Of a stretch of 15,296 nucleotides of DNA, positions 14,969-15,296 are shown piece by piece; positions within the stretch are counted from its first letter, which is position 1, and the number at the start of each line of letters is the position of its first letter. Position numbers and translations under genes: made by a program. Under the pieces are notes generated by a model. That model saw only the letters and a list, made by a program, of their open reading frames with translations. It ran no database searches and was not told the DNA's origin. This stretch comes from CAZIIK01 sp964539235 (lineage in GTDB: Bacteria; Pseudomonadota; Gammaproteobacteria; Francisellales; CACEW01), in the NCBI GenBank assembly GCA_964539235.1, contig CAZIIK010000051.1:1-15296 (forward strand), in the 5' to 3' direction.

Positions 14969-15178
14969 ATGTCTCTAAGGAACTGGTGGAATGGTATTGA
15001 TGGCGATGACGAGATGCGCTACCCCCTGATTCGGGCTGCTGGTGGCGGTGATGATGGTGGTGGCGACGCAGCAAGACAAAGAGCAGATGCCTTAAAAGCC
15101 CTCCACGGAAGACGAAAAGCTGCAAGGCGCTGTGGAGTATTGGGCGGCGTAGTTAGCTTTAGTGCCTCTGTTGTCTAG
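14969..15178 (+). CDS. Small orphan ORF, probably interrupted at its 3' end by an IS
   Basis: I do not recognise the product. From the ATG at 14969, which has AAGGA 9 bases upstream, it is 69 residues long. It starts MSLRNWWNGIDGDDEMRYPL, then has a Gly/Asp-rich stretch (AAGGGDDGGGD), a basic segment (KALHGRRKAARR) and a hydrophobic tail (CGVLGGVVSFSASVV). The stop TAG lies inside the terminal repeat of the right IS element, so the last codons come from the IS and the original gene may have been longer. The coding strand is G-rich, opposite to the rest of the plus strand. The open frame extends upstream with a Cys-rich segment but without a better start. Whether it is expressed is unknown. 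Confidence 0.35.
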   Translation: MSLRNWWNGIDGDDEMRYPLIRAAGGGDDGGGDAARQRADALKALHGRRKAARRCGVLGGVVSFSASVV

Positions 15179-15201
15179 ACAGGTTATTGAGGAAGTGCTC
15201 C
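15177..15201. repeat. Terminal inverted repeat of the right IS element
   Basis: On the plus strand it begins AGACAGG and ends AGTGCTCC, and matches the inverted segment 96-120 at about 16 of 25 positions. The outer edge may extend a few bases left into TGTCT. Confidence 0.65.
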
Positions 15202-15213
15202 TATTTTTCTTTT

Positions 15214-15296
15214 CTAAGCTGCTTTCATATTCATTCCTTGTATGCTCTCCCAATACACCTGCATGGGTTTTTGATAATTAAGCGCTTGGTGAAAGC
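15214..15296 (-). CDS. IS3-family transposase OrfB, C-terminal fragment (starts beyond the right edge)
   Basis: The last 26 complete codons read FHQALNYQKPMQVYW followed by ESIQGMNMKAA and a TAG stop. The HQALNYxxPMQVYW segment is the conserved C-terminal end of the rve-type DDE integrase domain of IS3-family OrfB. The catalytic residues lie outside the window. Confidence 0.82.
   Translation of the reverse strand, partial: FHQALNYQKPMQVYWESIQGMNMKAA

Larger units (their letters stand above)
15177..15296 (-). mobile_element. 3' end of an IS3-family insertion sequence (partial)
   Basis: This is the terminal part of an insertion sequence that continues beyond the right edge. It consists of the end of the OrfB transposase and the terminal repeat 15177-15201. 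The latter matches the terminal repeat at 96-120 in inverted form, so the elements at the two window edges are of the same or a closely related type, and both are transcribed on the minus strand. Confidence 0.75.

Noticed and set aside
14907..15125. 72-codon minus ORF with a poly-His run
   Set aside because: It is the antisense shadow of the GGTGGCGGTGATGATGG-type sequence in the plus-strand ORF, with no ribosome binding site or family match.
1..15296. CRISPR arrays, tRNA or rRNA genes, prophage or defence systems
   Set aside because: I saw no regularly spaced repeats, no cloverleaf with a T-loop sequence, no rRNA-like stretches and no defence-protein motifs.

Overview
The window looks like chromosomal DNA of a gammaproteobacterium of medium G+C. 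The evidence is the E. coli-type his gene order with a long-form hisG and a bifunctional hisB, a his leader peptide with attenuator, and a DUF2062 gene divergent from comEC, an arrangement I recall from gammaproteobacteria. I cannot name the genus from sequence alone.

Layout. Positions 1-120 are the 5' end of an IS3-family element, read leftwards, which cuts off the 3' part of a comEC competence gene (121-1415, minus). That comEC also carries three single-base frameshifts and is a pseudogene. Divergent from it are a DUF2062 membrane protein (1426-1917) and xseA (1922-3277, exonuclease VII large subunit), only 4 bp apart. A 551-bp AT-rich spacer (3278-3828) carries a dense cluster of DnaA boxes. 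From 11902 down to 4652 on the minus strand runs a complete histidine operon: leader peptide hisL and attenuator, hisG, an in-frame hisD-hisC fusion, hisB, hisH, hisA, hisF and hisIE. It is followed by an EamA-family transporter joined by an ATGA overlap and broken by one frameshift. Upstream of the operon lie a palindromic repeat, a LysR-type regulator (minus), a divergent small secreted protein of unknown family (plus), and a lone polyprenyl-phosphate sugar transferase (minus). The right end is accessory DNA: an AT-rich spacer, a 165-bp MITE-like element with terminal inverted repeats, a small G-rich orphan ORF, and the 3' end of a second IS3-family element (15177-15296), also on the minus strand.

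How it works together. The his genes together encode all steps from ATP and PRPP to histidine. Expression should be set by ribosome progress through a 20-residue leader peptide with a run of four His codons, which governs two mutually exclusive hairpins ahead of hisG.

Most notable points: (1) the DnaA-box cluster, which resembles E. coli oriC boxes but sits between convergent genes with no obvious strand-composition switch, so a datA/DARS-like regulatory locus is at least as likely as an origin; (2) the HisD-HisC fusion; (3) the his attenuator; (4) decay of comEC; (5) the IS/MITE-rich right end with an interrupted small gene.
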